From the NCBI GenBank assembly GCA_964442035.1, contig CAYTWZ010000001.1:1-64000 (forward strand): a stretch of 64,000 nt of DNA. Reading direction: 5' to 3'. Below, piece by piece: positions 49,173 through 57,384 of the stretch; the first letter of the stretch is position 1; every line of letters starts with the position of its first letter. Position numbers and translations under genes: made by a program. The notes beneath the pieces are model-generated. The model did no database searches. It saw only the letters and a program-made list of their open reading frames with translations, and was not told the DNA's origin. This DNA comes from JAFLUQ01 sp964442035 (GTDB lineage Bacteria; Bacillota; Clostridia; UMGS1883).

Positions 49173-49201
49173 TTGCACCCGTATAAAAAATATGATATAC
49201 T
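49173..49201 (+). promoter_or_regulatory. Promoter of the hemolysin III-dtd operon
   Basis: TTGCAC (49173-49178), 17-base spacer, TATACT (49196-49201) with TG extended -10. Confidence 0.8.
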
Positions 49202-49258
49202 AAACGGTAGTGTTGTGTAGCGGGCATCCGTGCATCGGTGCCTGAAAGGAGAATGTAA

Positions 49259-49921
49259 ATGGATACTGCAACGAGACGAAAGGGAAAGCTTTATTCCCTT
49301 GGAGAGGAAATATTCAGCTCGGTCACTCACGGGATCGGGGCATTGCTGGGCGTTGCGGCGCTGGTACTACTTATAGTTTTTGCCGCCAAGGCGGGCAATA
49401 CCTACGGCGTCGTAAGCGGAGCAATATACGGCTCTACATTGATAATACTGTTCACCATGAGCACCCTCTATCACGCCATTACAGCCAAGGGCGCAAAAAA
49501 GGTATTCCGGGTCATGGATCATTGCAGTATATATTTGCTGATCGCCGGGACATATACACCGCTAACCCTCTGCTGCCTCAGGGGTCACGGGGGCTGGGCG
49601 CTGTTTGGCGTGGTATGGGGCATTACGGCCCTGGGTATCACGGTCAACGCCATTGACCTTGAAAAATTCAAGCTGGTCAGCCTCATAAGCTATGTGGTGA
49701 TGGGCTGGTGCATAGTTTCCTGCTGGGGCGCCGTAAAGGCGACTATCGCTCCCGCCGGTATCACGCTGCTTTTGGCGGGAGGCATTGTATATATGGTCGG
49801 CATAGTGTTTTACTGTCTTAAGAAGGTGGCCTATATGCATTCCATTTGGCATCTGTTTGTGCTGGCCGGAAGTGTGCTGCACTTTTTTGCCATTTTGTTT
49901 TACGTAATACCCATTAAATAA
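49259..49921 (+). CDS. Hemolysin III/TrhA-family membrane protein (PAQR superfamily)
   Basis: 220 residues with seven membrane helices. Family motifs: EEIFSSVTHGIGALLGVAAL at the start, MSTLYHAI with the metal-ligand His, FRVMDHCSIYLLIAGTYTPL, and the C-terminal MHSIWHLFVLAGSVLHFFAI with two further His. The three conserved metal-site regions of PAQR proteins are intact. Bacterial TrhA proteins affect membrane fluidity and lipid homeostasis; the hemolysin name is historical. Well-placed SD (GAAAGGAGAA). Confidence 0.93.
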   Translation: MDTATRRKGKLYSLGEEIFSSVTHGIGALLGVAALVLLIVFAAKAGNTYGVVSGAIYGSTLIILFTMSTLYHAITAKGAKKVFRVMDHCSIYLLIAGTYTPLTLCCLRGHGGWALFGVVWGITALGITVNAIDLEKFKLVSLISYVVMGWCIVSCWGAVKATIAPAGITLLLAGGIVYMVGIVFYCLKKVAYMHSIWHLFVLAGSVLHFFAILFYVIPIK

Positions 49922-49950
49922 CTGCTTTTGATTTGAAAGGAAGATATGAA

Positions 49951-51240
49951 TTGAAACCCCTGCCTGCCTGTTTGACGCAGCTTGTGCTGCTGTTAGTCTG
50001 CGCGGTAATTACGATTATGACCGCCGCACTGGAAGAACTTAACATCACCGCCCTTCGTAAGGACGCGGAGGAACACGGATCCGCCGGAAGGCTGCTCAAG
50101 CTTAAGGAAAATCAAAACAACTTTTTGGTGGCGTACCGGTTCTGGTCACTGCTCATCTATACCTGTGTGGGAATTCTGTCGGTTAACTATCTGAAGTATA
50201 CGGCGGAAAGCTTTGGCTATATAGTCGCGGCGGCGGAGGTGCTGCTTGTGGCATTGGCCTCTGTCATTATCGGGTGGCTGACGCCTGTGCGTATTGCCGA
50301 GAAGAATTTTGACTCAATTGCCGGAAAATGCGCCTCGGTTATGAACGCCTTTTATATTATAAGCTATCCCGTTGTTGTCACGGGCTTGTGGCTTTCAAAG
50401 CTTTTTGCCGCGATTTTCGGCGTGAGCCCTAACGAGGATCTGGGGGACGTCACCGAGGAGGAGATCCGCATGATGGTGGACATTGGTACCGAAAGCGGAG
50501 CTATCGCCCCGGAGGAACAGGAATTTATTAAGAATATATTTGAGTTTGACAATATGTCGGCGGCGGATGTTATGACACACCGTATTGATGTGGCGGTACT
50601 GCACCTTGAGGACGATCCCCGTGATTGGGAAAAATTTGTCCGTGACTGCGGATTTTCCCGCTTCCCGGTGTGCGGCTCCACTATAGACGATATCGTAGGG
50701 GTTATCCACGCCCGGGAGCTGTACGAGTTCCTTTATGATGGCAGCGGCGATGTAAAGAGCATCATTCGCCCCGCGTATGTTGTGCCGGAGACTGTTCCCA
50801 CTGACACACTGTTTAAAAACATGCAACAGGAAAAAAACCATATGGCTATCGTTGTGGACGAGTACGGCGGCTTCAGCGGTATTGTGACTATGGATGATCT
50901 GCTTGAGGAGCTTGTAGGCCAGATAAATGACGAAAAAGAAGAACTTGAGGAAGAGGAGCCCATTGTCCGAATTGATGAAAACACATGGGCCATACAGGGG
51001 ACTACGCCTCTTGACGATGTGGAGGCGGCATTGCATGTCAGTCTTCCTGTGGACGAGTACGACACTCTCGGAGGCCTCATCTTTGCCCAAATGGACACTA
51101 TTCCGGAGGATGGCTCGACGTTTGAGATTGAGGCCTACGGCCTTGCCATGAGGGTGGTCAAAATTCTGGATCGCAGGATCGAAAGCGTTCTGGTCTGCGT
51201 GGTCGAAAAGGAGATGGAGTCAAGTGGTGAAGAACAGTAG
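49951..51240 (+). CDS. CNNM/CBS/CorC_HlyC membrane transporter-like protein
   Basis: About 429 residues. An N-terminal CNNM-type membrane domain (~1-170, with EELNITALRKDAEEHG), a CBS pair (~190-315, MTHRIDVAVLHLEDDP… and VPTDTLFKNMQQEKNHMAIVVDEYGGFSGIVTMDDLLEELVG) and a C-terminal CorC_HlyC domain (~340-425, YDTLGGLIFAQMDTIPEDG). Relatives (MpfA, YhdP, TlyC) are linked to Mg2+ efflux. The start is taken as TTG 49951 because AGGAAG lies 8-10 bases upstream. It overlaps the next gene by 17 bases. Confidence 0.92.
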   Translation: MKPLPACLTQLVLLLVCAVITIMTAALEELNITALRKDAEEHGSAGRLLKLKENQNNFLVAYRFWSLLIYTCVGILSVNYLKYTAESFGYIVAAAEVLLVALASVIIGWLTPVRIAEKNFDSIAGKCASVMNAFYIISYPVVVTGLWLSKLFAAIFGVSPNEDLGDVTEEEIRMMVDIGTESGAIAPEEQEFIKNIFEFDNMSAADVMTHRIDVAVLHLEDDPRDWEKFVRDCGFSRFPVCGSTIDDIVGVIHARELYEFLYDGSGDVKSIIRPAYVVPETVPTDTLFKNMQQEKNHMAIVVDEYGGFSGIVTMDDLLEELVGQINDEKEELEEEEPIVRIDENTWAIQGTTPLDDVEAALHVSLPVDEYDTLGGLIFAQMDTIPEDGSTFEIEAYGLAMRVVKILDRRIESVLVCVVEKEMESSGEEQ

Positions 51241-52936
51241 CGCGGCATCTCCCCCCGGCAGGAGACTGCTGGAGCTTTACGCGGCGCTGTTTATTCTCCT
51301 TGGGCCGACAGTGATCGGGCAAGGCAAAGGCTTCGGGCTTTACGGGCTTTTTGCCGCGGAGGTCATTGTTTTCGGAGCAAGGATCATCGAAACAAAAAAA
51401 ATACATATTTCTCTTAATATAATACTTTGGGCGGCAATGGGGGTCTATTCTGCCCTCACCCTTTTGTGGGCAGAAAGCCTTTACGCCCACGGTCGCTTTG
51501 TTGTCACCGCGCTGACAGTTGTGCTTGGAATGCTGCTTATGGCGGATTACCTTTGCGGCCAGAAAGAAAAGCGTGTAAAAAACCGCCTTTTGTGGCTGGT
51601 GGCTGTTTCAGGCGCGCTGTGTGCCGTGTGGAATATACTGTACTGGGCCGCAGTCCGTCGCTTCTCAATTGCTGAGGGCTTTTGCGCGGGAATGGGCAGT
51701 AGCGACCTTTTGGGCGGATATATGCTGGCAGGGATAGCTTGTTGCTGGCAGCTTGTGTCAAGGAAAAGGGCCAATCTTCGTCCGGCGCTGTGTATGTGCG
51801 TCCCTATGATCTTCACTGCCGTAATGACCCGAAGCCTTACAGCGGCGTGCTTTGGAGGAGCGTGGCTGCTTATGGCGGCCAAGCGCCGGGGCAGACGGCT
51901 GCTTCCGCTTAAAGCATCGGCGGCTATAAGTACGGTACTGGTGCTGGGATCAAGCCTGATCAGGCTTGACCGTCCCTTTGCCGACGCCTTGATCTCAGGC
52001 TTCCGGAATGTGGTAGGTCTGGGCGGCGGGGGCTTTTTGTCCCGTCAAGGCGAGCTGCAGACAGGCGCATATCTGGTTGACAGTATCGGCATCGGGGCGG
52101 AGCTGATCTCGGCTCTTGGCCTTGTGGGGATGTTGCTTTTACTGCTGTTTGTCGGCCGCAGCCTGTATATGGTGTACAAGCGCCGAAGCGCCCTGTGGGG
52201 TCTTGTGCTGCTACTGACGGCCTTCATTTTCCTTTCTCCGGCGCCTAACTGCCCGGCGGCTCTTGTACTGCTGATGGGACTGTCAGTCTATGGGGAATGG
52301 AGGGACGGAAAAACCGCTACCGTTTATGTAGGAGGTCTGAGCCGGGCAGTATGCGTACTGCTGGGCGCGGCCGCGGTGTACAGTGTGGTCTGGGGAGCAG
52401 GGGACTGCTTCAGGATCTCGGGACTTAAGCGCGTGGATGAGGATCCTTACACTGCGGTGCAGGACTTTGTCACAGCGTCAAAGGTCAATCCCGCAGACGG
52501 ACAAAGCTCTTATTTGGCGGCGCGTACCTACAAGGCAATTTATACAAAGAGCGATTTAAAGAATGATATTGCCAATGCTGAACGCTACATAAAGCTTGCC
52601 ATGGAAAGGGAAGCTCACAACGCCGTATTCTGCGGGGAGTATGCCGCAATTCTTGCGTCGGAGGGGAACTATTCCGCCGCTATAGACGCGGATCGAAGAG
52701 CTATGGAGCTTGCGCCGCTCAGGGACGAATTCAGGGTACAGGCGGCCGAGCACCTTTTTGCCAATATACAGACCATGACAAAGGGTAGCTATGAAGCTCA
52801 GGAGTGCCACCGGCTTATACTTGAAATAGGGGAAAAGGCCGTGGATATAGAACAAAAAAAGTTGATCAACGACATTGCGGACAAGGCTCAGCCTTATACC
52901 AGAGTGGAAATTCCGGAGGATGAACAAGCAGAATGA
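51224..52936 (+). CDS. O-antigen-ligase-like polytopic protein with TPR tail
   Basis: 570 residues. About ten membrane helices (~15-400) arranged like Wzy/WaaL O-antigen ligase or polymerase proteins, including a larger loop around SLIRLDRPFADALISGFRNVVG, followed by ~170 residues of TPR-like helices (VQDFVTASKVNPADGQSSYLAARTYKAIY…, YIKLAMEREAHNAVFCGEYAAILASEGNYSAAI). Such proteins move or ligate surface glycans, but no polysaccharide cluster is nearby. GTG start at 51224 inside the upstream gene. It overlaps dtd by 4 bases. Specific function not assigned. Confidence 0.75.
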   Translation: MVKNSSAASPPGRRLLELYAALFILLGPTVIGQGKGFGLYGLFAAEVIVFGARIIETKKIHISLNIILWAAMGVYSALTLLWAESLYAHGRFVVTALTVVLGMLLMADYLCGQKEKRVKNRLLWLVAVSGALCAVWNILYWAAVRRFSIAEGFCAGMGSSDLLGGYMLAGIACCWQLVSRKRANLRPALCMCVPMIFTAVMTRSLTAACFGGAWLLMAAKRRGRRLLPLKASAAISTVLVLGSSLIRLDRPFADALISGFRNVVGLGGGGFLSRQGELQTGAYLVDSIGIGAELISALGLVGMLLLLLFVGRSLYMVYKRRSALWGLVLLLTAFIFLSPAPNCPAALVLLMGLSVYGEWRDGKTATVYVGGLSRAVCVLLGAAAVYSVVWGAGDCFRISGLKRVDEDPYTAVQDFVTASKVNPADGQSSYLAARTYKAIYTKSDLKNDIANAERYIKLAMEREAHNAVFCGEYAAILASEGNYSAAIDADRRAMELAPLRDEFRVQAAEHLFANIQTMTKGSYEAQECHRLILEIGEKAVDIEQKKLINDIADKAQPYTRVEIPEDEQAE

Positions 52937-53391
52937 AAGCGGTAGTACAGAGAGTCAGCTCCGCCTCAGTAAAGGTGGACGGCTGTATTGCAGGAGAAAT
53001 ATCCAAAGGCTTTTTGGTGCTTTTGGGGGTGCAGAAGGGCGACGATGAGCGCCACGGGGATTATATTGCGGATAAGCTGTCCAAGCTCCGTATATTTGAA
53101 AGCGAAAACGGGCGGATGAACCTTGGACTAAGTGACGTAGACGGGGAAATACTCGTTATCAGCCAGTTTACATTGATCACCGACATTCCCGTAGGCAACC
53201 GCCCGTATTTCGGAAACGCTGAGGAACCGAACAGGGCATTGGAGCTTTACGAATATGTGTGCCGCAGAGTTGAGGAGCTTACCCGTAAGAAGGTACAGCA
53301 TGGCTCCTTTGGCGCTCATATGGAGGTGTCCCTTGTTAACGACGGCCCTGTCACGATCATAATTGACAGCAGGGATAAGATTAAAGAATAA
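52933..53391 (+). CDS. dtd: D-aminoacyl-tRNA deacylase
   Basis: 152 residues. It removes D-amino acids (and Gly from tRNA(Ala)) from tRNA as a homodimer. Active-site motif SQFTLI (~78-83) and the C-terminal NDGPVTIIID region (GP-motif) are present, and MKAVVQRVSSASVKVDG is a typical start. Coupled by a 4-base overlap to the upstream gene. Length matches the family. Confidence 0.96.
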   Translation: MKAVVQRVSSASVKVDGCIAGEISKGFLVLLGVQKGDDERHGDYIADKLSKLRIFESENGRMNLGLSDVDGEILVISQFTLITDIPVGNRPYFGNAEEPNRALELYEYVCRRVEELTRKKVQHGSFGAHMEVSLVNDGPVTIIIDSRDKIKE

Positions 53392-53456
53392 ATAAAAATG
53401 CAGAACAGGAGCTTTGTGGACTGTGTTTGCTATGAATAGGATTAGGAGTAAAGCTT

Positions 53457-54344
53457 ATGCTGCTGTTTAATATTCAACGATTTTCCACCCATGACGGGCC
53501 GGGCATCCGTACCACGGTGTTTTTCAAGGGATGCCCGCTACGTTGCCTGTGGTGCCATAACCCGGAAAGTCATATTTATAAAAAAGAAGTGTTTCACAAT
53601 TCCGAGCGCTGTGTCCTTTGCGGCAAATGCGTGGAAAACTGCCCGACCAAGGCCATATCGGTTGCGGGCGGCCGCCTTGTTACCGATAAGGAGCTTTGCG
53701 TTGGCTGCGGGCTGTGCGCCGACGAGTGCTTTAATTGCGCCCGTGAGGTTGTGGGCCGGGAATATACCGTCGGTCAGGTAATGGATGTGCTGAATAGGGA
53801 TAAAACCTTTTACAGCGAAAGCGGCGGCGGTGTCACGTTCTCCGGCGGGGAGTGCATGAGCTATCCTGACGAGCTGCTTGAGCTTTTGAAAAGCTGCAAG
53901 ATGCAGGGGATACATACGGCTGTAGATACCGGCGGCATGGCCGACAGGGATGATTTTGCCCGCACCCTTCAATATACCGACCTGTACCTTTATGACATAA
54001 AGTGTACGGATCCCGTTCTGCACCGTGAGCTTACGGGGGAGGACAACGGGCTTATACTGGAAAATCTTCGCTTCCTTAAGAAAAACGGTGCAAATATATG
54101 GTTCAGGCTTCCTCTTATGGAGGGGGTCAACACTTCCGATAAGGACATTGACGCTCTTGTAGAGCTGGCAAAGGAACTGCGCCCCGCAAGGGTGAGTCTG
54201 TTGCCGTATCACAATACAGGAAATTTTAAATATGAAAAGCTTAACCGTGATGTAACACGGTTCTCCGCCCCGGACGGGGAGAGGCTTGATGAGATAAAGG
54301 CCCGGTTTGAAGCCGTCGGTCTGGAAGTAAAAATTGGAGGTTGA
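53457..54344 (+). CDS. Glycyl-radical enzyme activase, HypE-like radical SAM protein
   Basis: 295 residues. It uses S-adenosylmethionine and a [4Fe-4S] cluster to install the glycyl radical on the downstream enzyme. Radical-SAM motif CPLRCLWC in FFKGCPLRCLWCHNPES. An inserted ferredoxin domain with two more clusters (CVLCGKCVENCP and CVGCGLCADECFNC) marks the dehydratase/lyase activase class rather than short PFL-activases. SAM-binding GGGVTFSGGECMSYPD and the DIKCTDP motif follow. GATTAGGAGT precedes the ATG. It lies 4 bases before the hydroxyproline dehydratase gene, its obvious partner. Confidence 0.93.
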   Translation: MLLFNIQRFSTHDGPGIRTTVFFKGCPLRCLWCHNPESHIYKKEVFHNSERCVLCGKCVENCPTKAISVAGGRLVTDKELCVGCGLCADECFNCAREVVGREYTVGQVMDVLNRDKTFYSESGGGVTFSGGECMSYPDELLELLKSCKMQGIHTAVDTGGMADRDDFARTLQYTDLYLYDIKCTDPVLHRELTGEDNGLILENLRFLKKNGANIWFRLPLMEGVNTSDKDIDALVELAKELRPARVSLLPYHNTGNFKYEKLNRDVTRFSAPDGERLDEIKARFEAVGLEVKIGG

Positions 54345-54348
54345 AAAA

Positions 54349-56721
54349 ATGCGCGGATATACCGAAAGAACAAAAAAGCTCCGTCAGCAGAGCGTTGATA
54401 CGGAGCCCCATATTTCTACCGAGAGGGCGTACTGGTTTACTCAGGCCTACAAAAAATACGAGGGTAGCGTGGACATTCCCGTGCTTCGCGCCCTTGCCTT
54501 TAAAATGTATATGGAAAACCGTACCCTGTGCATAAACGATGGGGAACTTATTGTGGGTGAAAAGGGTACTGACCCTCAGTGCGCTCCTACTTTTCCGGAG
54601 CTTTGCTGCCACACAATGGAGGATCTGCAGGTGATGAATGACCGTGAGCTTATCAGCTTTAAGGTTGACGATGAGACAAGGCGCATTCACGCTGAAGAGA
54701 TTATCCCCTATTGGCAACACCGGAGCATACGGGAAAAAATCATGAACTCCACCAGCCAAAAGTGGAAGGATTGCTATGCGGCGGGTATGTTCACCGAGTT
54801 TATGGAGCAGCGAGGCCCCGGGCACACAGGCGCCGGCGGCGGCATTTACAAAAAGGGCTTCAGTGATTACAAAAAGGATATTGCCGCCAAGTTGGCGGAG
54901 CTGGACTTTGCCCATGACCTTAACGCCTACGATAAAAAGGCCGAGCTTCAGGCAATGGATATTGCCTGCGACGCCATTATCGCCTATGGACGGCGCTACA
55001 GCAAATATGCCGCCGAGCTGGCGGAAAAGGAGACCGACCCCCGTAAGAAGGCCGACCTTCAGCTTATATCCGAAAACTGCGCCGTTGTGCCGGAATTCGC
55101 TCCCCGCACATTCCATCAGGCATTGCAGATGTACTGGTTTGTACATATCGGTGTGACCAGCGAGGTCAATCCATGGGACGCGTTCACTCCCGGACGACTT
55201 GACCAGCACACCTATCCTTTCTATAAAAAAGACGTGGAAAACGGCATTATGAACTATGACAAGGCTCGTGAACTGATGGAATGTCTTTGGATTAAGTTCA
55301 ACAACCAGCCTGCTCCCCCCAAGGTGGGTATTACACTTAAGGAAAGCGGCACATATACCGACTTTGCCAACATTAACACCGGCGGCGTGACTACGGACGG
55401 ACGGGACGGCGTCAACGACGTCAGCTATATAATTCTGGACACTATGGACGAGATGAAGCTGCTTCAGCCCTCCAGCAATGTCCAGATCTCCCGCAAGACC
55501 CCTCATGACTTCCTTATTCGCGCCTGCGAGATCAGCCGTAAGGGCTGGGGTCAGCCTGCCTTCTACAACACTGAGGCCATTATTCAGGAGCTGCTTAATG
55601 CCGGCAAATCTATCGAGGATGCGCGTTGCGGCAGCGCTACCGGCTGCGTGGAAACCGGGTGTCTGGGCAAGGAAAACTACGCCCTTACCGGCTATTTCAA
55701 TATACCTAAGGTCCTTGAAATAACTCTTAACAACGGCTTTGACAAGTATACTAACAAGCAGATCGGCCTTGAAACCGGCCATGCGGAGGATTACAAGAGC
55801 TATCAGCAGCTTTGGGACGCCTTCCTTAAGCAGATGAATTATTTTATTGACGTTAAGATCGAGGGCAATAACATTATCGAAAAGATCTTTGCCAAATATA
55901 TGCCTGTTCCCTTCCTCAGTGTGATCATGGACGACTGTATACAAAACGCGAGGGACTACAATTGCGGCGGCGCGCGATACAACACCTATTACATCCAGGG
56001 CGTGGGCATTGGCACCATTACAGACAGCCTCAGCGCCATTAAGTACAATGTTTTTGACAAAGGGCTGTTTACCATGGCACAGCTTAAGGAGGCTGTTGAC
56101 GCTAATTTTGAGGGTCATGAGGACATTTACAACAAGGTCGCCAACCATTCCCCCAAGTACGGCAATGATGATGATTATGCCGACGATATCATGAAGAGCG
56201 TGTTCAACGCCTACTACAGAGGCGTTACCGGACGGCCCACTGTCAAGGGCGGCACCTACCGCATTGATATGCTGCCCACCACCTGTCACGTGTATTTCGG
56301 CGAGGTCTGCGGCGCTCTGCCCAACGGACGTCTTGCCGGCAAGCCTGTTTCCGAGGGCATTTCTCCCGAAAAGGGCGCGGATCGCAACGGACCAACTGCT
56401 GTTATCAACTCCTGCGCCAAGATGGATCACCTTAAGACCGGCGGTACGCTCCTTAATCAGAAGTTTACTCCCAAGGTTGTTGAGGGGCAGGAGGGATTGG
56501 AAAACATGGCTGCCCTTATCCGCTCTTACTTCTCTATGGACGGCCATCATATCCAGTTCAATGTCATTGACCGCAAAACATTGTTGGACGCACAGGCTCA
56601 TCCGGAGGAGTACAAGGATCTTATCGTCCGTGTAGCGGGGTACAGCGACCATTTCCGTAATCTCAGTAAGGCACTTCAGGATGAGATTATAAATCGCACA
56701 GAACAGAGCTTTTCTTGTTAA
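54349..56721 (+). CDS. hypD: trans-4-hydroxy-L-proline dehydratase (glycyl radical enzyme)
   Basis: About 790 residues. It dehydrates trans-4-hydroxyproline to 1-pyrroline-5-carboxylate. Every residue I recall as functionally important in the Clostridioides difficile enzyme is present with a constant offset of one: His159, Asp277 (WDAFTPGRLDQH), Phe339, radical Cys433 with Glu435 (ATGCVETGC), Tyr449, and Gly764 in RVAGYSDHF. This separates it from pyruvate formate-lyase and from choline or glycerol GREs. GGAGG lies before ATG 54349. Unlike several clostridial loci, no proC (P5C reductase) follows; a P5C dehydrogenase gene is 0.7 kb away on the opposite strand. Confidence 0.95.
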   Translation: MRGYTERTKKLRQQSVDTEPHISTERAYWFTQAYKKYEGSVDIPVLRALAFKMYMENRTLCINDGELIVGEKGTDPQCAPTFPELCCHTMEDLQVMNDRELISFKVDDETRRIHAEEIIPYWQHRSIREKIMNSTSQKWKDCYAAGMFTEFMEQRGPGHTGAGGGIYKKGFSDYKKDIAAKLAELDFAHDLNAYDKKAELQAMDIACDAIIAYGRRYSKYAAELAEKETDPRKKADLQLISENCAVVPEFAPRTFHQALQMYWFVHIGVTSEVNPWDAFTPGRLDQHTYPFYKKDVENGIMNYDKARELMECLWIKFNNQPAPPKVGITLKESGTYTDFANINTGGVTTDGRDGVNDVSYIILDTMDEMKLLQPSSNVQISRKTPHDFLIRACEISRKGWGQPAFYNTEAIIQELLNAGKSIEDARCGSATGCVETGCLGKENYALTGYFNIPKVLEITLNNGFDKYTNKQIGLETGHAEDYKSYQQLWDAFLKQMNYFIDVKIEGNNIIEKIFAKYMPVPFLSVIMDDCIQNARDYNCGGARYNTYYIQGVGIGTITDSLSAIKYNVFDKGLFTMAQLKEAVDANFEGHEDIYNKVANHSPKYGNDDDYADDIMKSVFNAYYRGVTGRPTVKGGTYRIDMLPTTCHVYFGEVCGALPNGRLAGKPVSEGISPEKGADRNGPTAVINSCAKMDHLKTGGTLLNQKFTPKVVEGQEGLENMAALIRSYFSMDGHHIQFNVIDRKTLLDAQAHPEEYKDLIVRVAGYSDHFRNLSKALQDEIINRTEQSFSC

Positions 56722-56783
56722 AAATGCACAAATAATTTATGCAAATTTTGTAAAATGTTTACATGATAAAAATATAATAGGCC

Positions 56784-56812
56784 TTGACATTTTCCGGAAA
56801 ATAGTGTAGGAT
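56784..56812 (+). promoter_or_regulatory. Promoter with a 14-bp palindrome between -35 and -10
   Basis: TTGACA (56784-56789), 17-base spacer, TAGGAT (56807-56812). The spacer carries ATTTTCCGGAAAAT (56789-56802), a perfect palindrome well placed for a repressor. Confidence 0.7.
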
Positions 56813-56868
56813 AAATACGTAAGCAGAAAGTAATATATGCTTAAATCAAAATGAGGAGGTTTTTCACA

Positions 56869-57132
56869 ATGGCAAAATTTGAAATTCATGACCTGGATGT
56901 GGCAGCGTTCGTAAAGGAGCTTAACAACTGCAAGGGCGAAGTTATCATGACTACTCCCGAAGGAGACTCAATCAACCTTCAGTCTGCGTTTTGCCGTGTA
57001 ATCGGCATCATGAAGATTGTCGAGGGCGGAAAACTGAGTAAAGCAACTATCGAATGTAAGGATCCTGAGGATGAAAGCCGTCTGTTCAGACTTAATCTGT
57101 ACGGAAAGCCCCAGGAGCAAAAGGCTGAATAA
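56869..57132 (+). CDS. HPr-fold-like small protein without the active histidine
   Basis: 87 residues, no assigned function. Residues ~13-75 (FVKELNNCKGEVIMTTPEGDSINLQSAFCRVIGIMKIVEGGKLSKATIECKDPEDE, in short segments) can be aligned with HPr from helix 1 onward: LVQTASKY / FVKELNNC, NLKSIMGVMSLG / NLQSAFCRVIGI. The SGIHARPA loop with His15 is absent, but a Ser falls at the Ser46 position. Crh of Bacillus has a similar Ser46-only logic. The alignment is by eye. GAGGAGG precedes ATG 56869. It has its own promoter with a palindrome and a strong terminator, so it is a well-defined single gene. Confidence 0.7.
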   Translation: MAKFEIHDLDVAAFVKELNNCKGEVIMTTPEGDSINLQSAFCRVIGIMKIVEGGKLSKATIECKDPEDESRLFRLNLYGKPQEQKAE

Positions 57133-57139
57133 TGAGTAA

Positions 57140-57170
57140 AAAAGCGACTGCCTAAGGGCGGTCGCTTTTC
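57140..57170 (+). terminator. Terminator of the HPr-like gene
   Basis: AAAGCGACTGCC (57141-57152) with GGCGGTCGCTTT (57157-57168), one G-U pair, loop TAAG, then TTC. Confidence 0.85.
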
Positions 57171-57226
57171 TACGGTGCGCTCGGGAACCTGAGCTATTCT
57201 CTTCCCTTGGGCTTGACTGAATAAAG

Positions 57227-57270
57227 AAAGACAGTGTGGAAAGCAAAAATACATTCCACACTGTCTTTTT
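57227..57270. terminator. Second, bidirectional hairpin terminator
   Basis: AAAGACAGTGTGGAA (57227-57241) pairs perfectly with TTCCACACTGTCTTT (57254-57268), then TT. It separates the HPr-like gene from the converging P5C dehydrogenase. Confidence 0.85.
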
Positions 57271-57300
57271 CAATAGGGGCTGAAAGCCCGCCTTGGGGTT
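57269..57300 (-). repeat. Family B3 repeat module (reverse)
   Basis: On the minus strand AACCCCAAGGCGGGC then TTTCAGCCCCTATTGAA. Confidence 0.65.
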
Positions 57301-57310
57301 TTTACTTAGC

Positions 57311-57369
57311 TACGGAAACTCCCGTCAAGGGTTGTTTTAAGCCGTAGACGGGAAATATTCAGCGCTTCC
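57311..57369 (-). repeat. MITE family A fragment (reverse, left end)
   Basis: On the minus strand it begins GGAAGCGCTGAATATTTC, then CGTCTACGGCTTAAAACAAC and CCTTGACGGGAGTTTCCG, and is cut at about 60 bases. The flanking TTAG (CTAA on the other strand) matches the CTAR target pattern. It lies 15 bases after the P5C dehydrogenase stop. Confidence 0.75.
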
Positions 57370-57384
57370 TTAGTTATTATTTTT

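Noticed and set aside
54241..56652. 803-residue minus-strand ORF opposite hypD
   Set aside because: The plus-strand protein is identified residue by residue; the antisense frame is open because of codon bias only.
54349..56721. Pyruvate formate-lyase assignment
   Set aside because: A single radical Cys in GCVETGC with Glu435 and the HypD residue set replaces the Cys-Cys pair of PFL.
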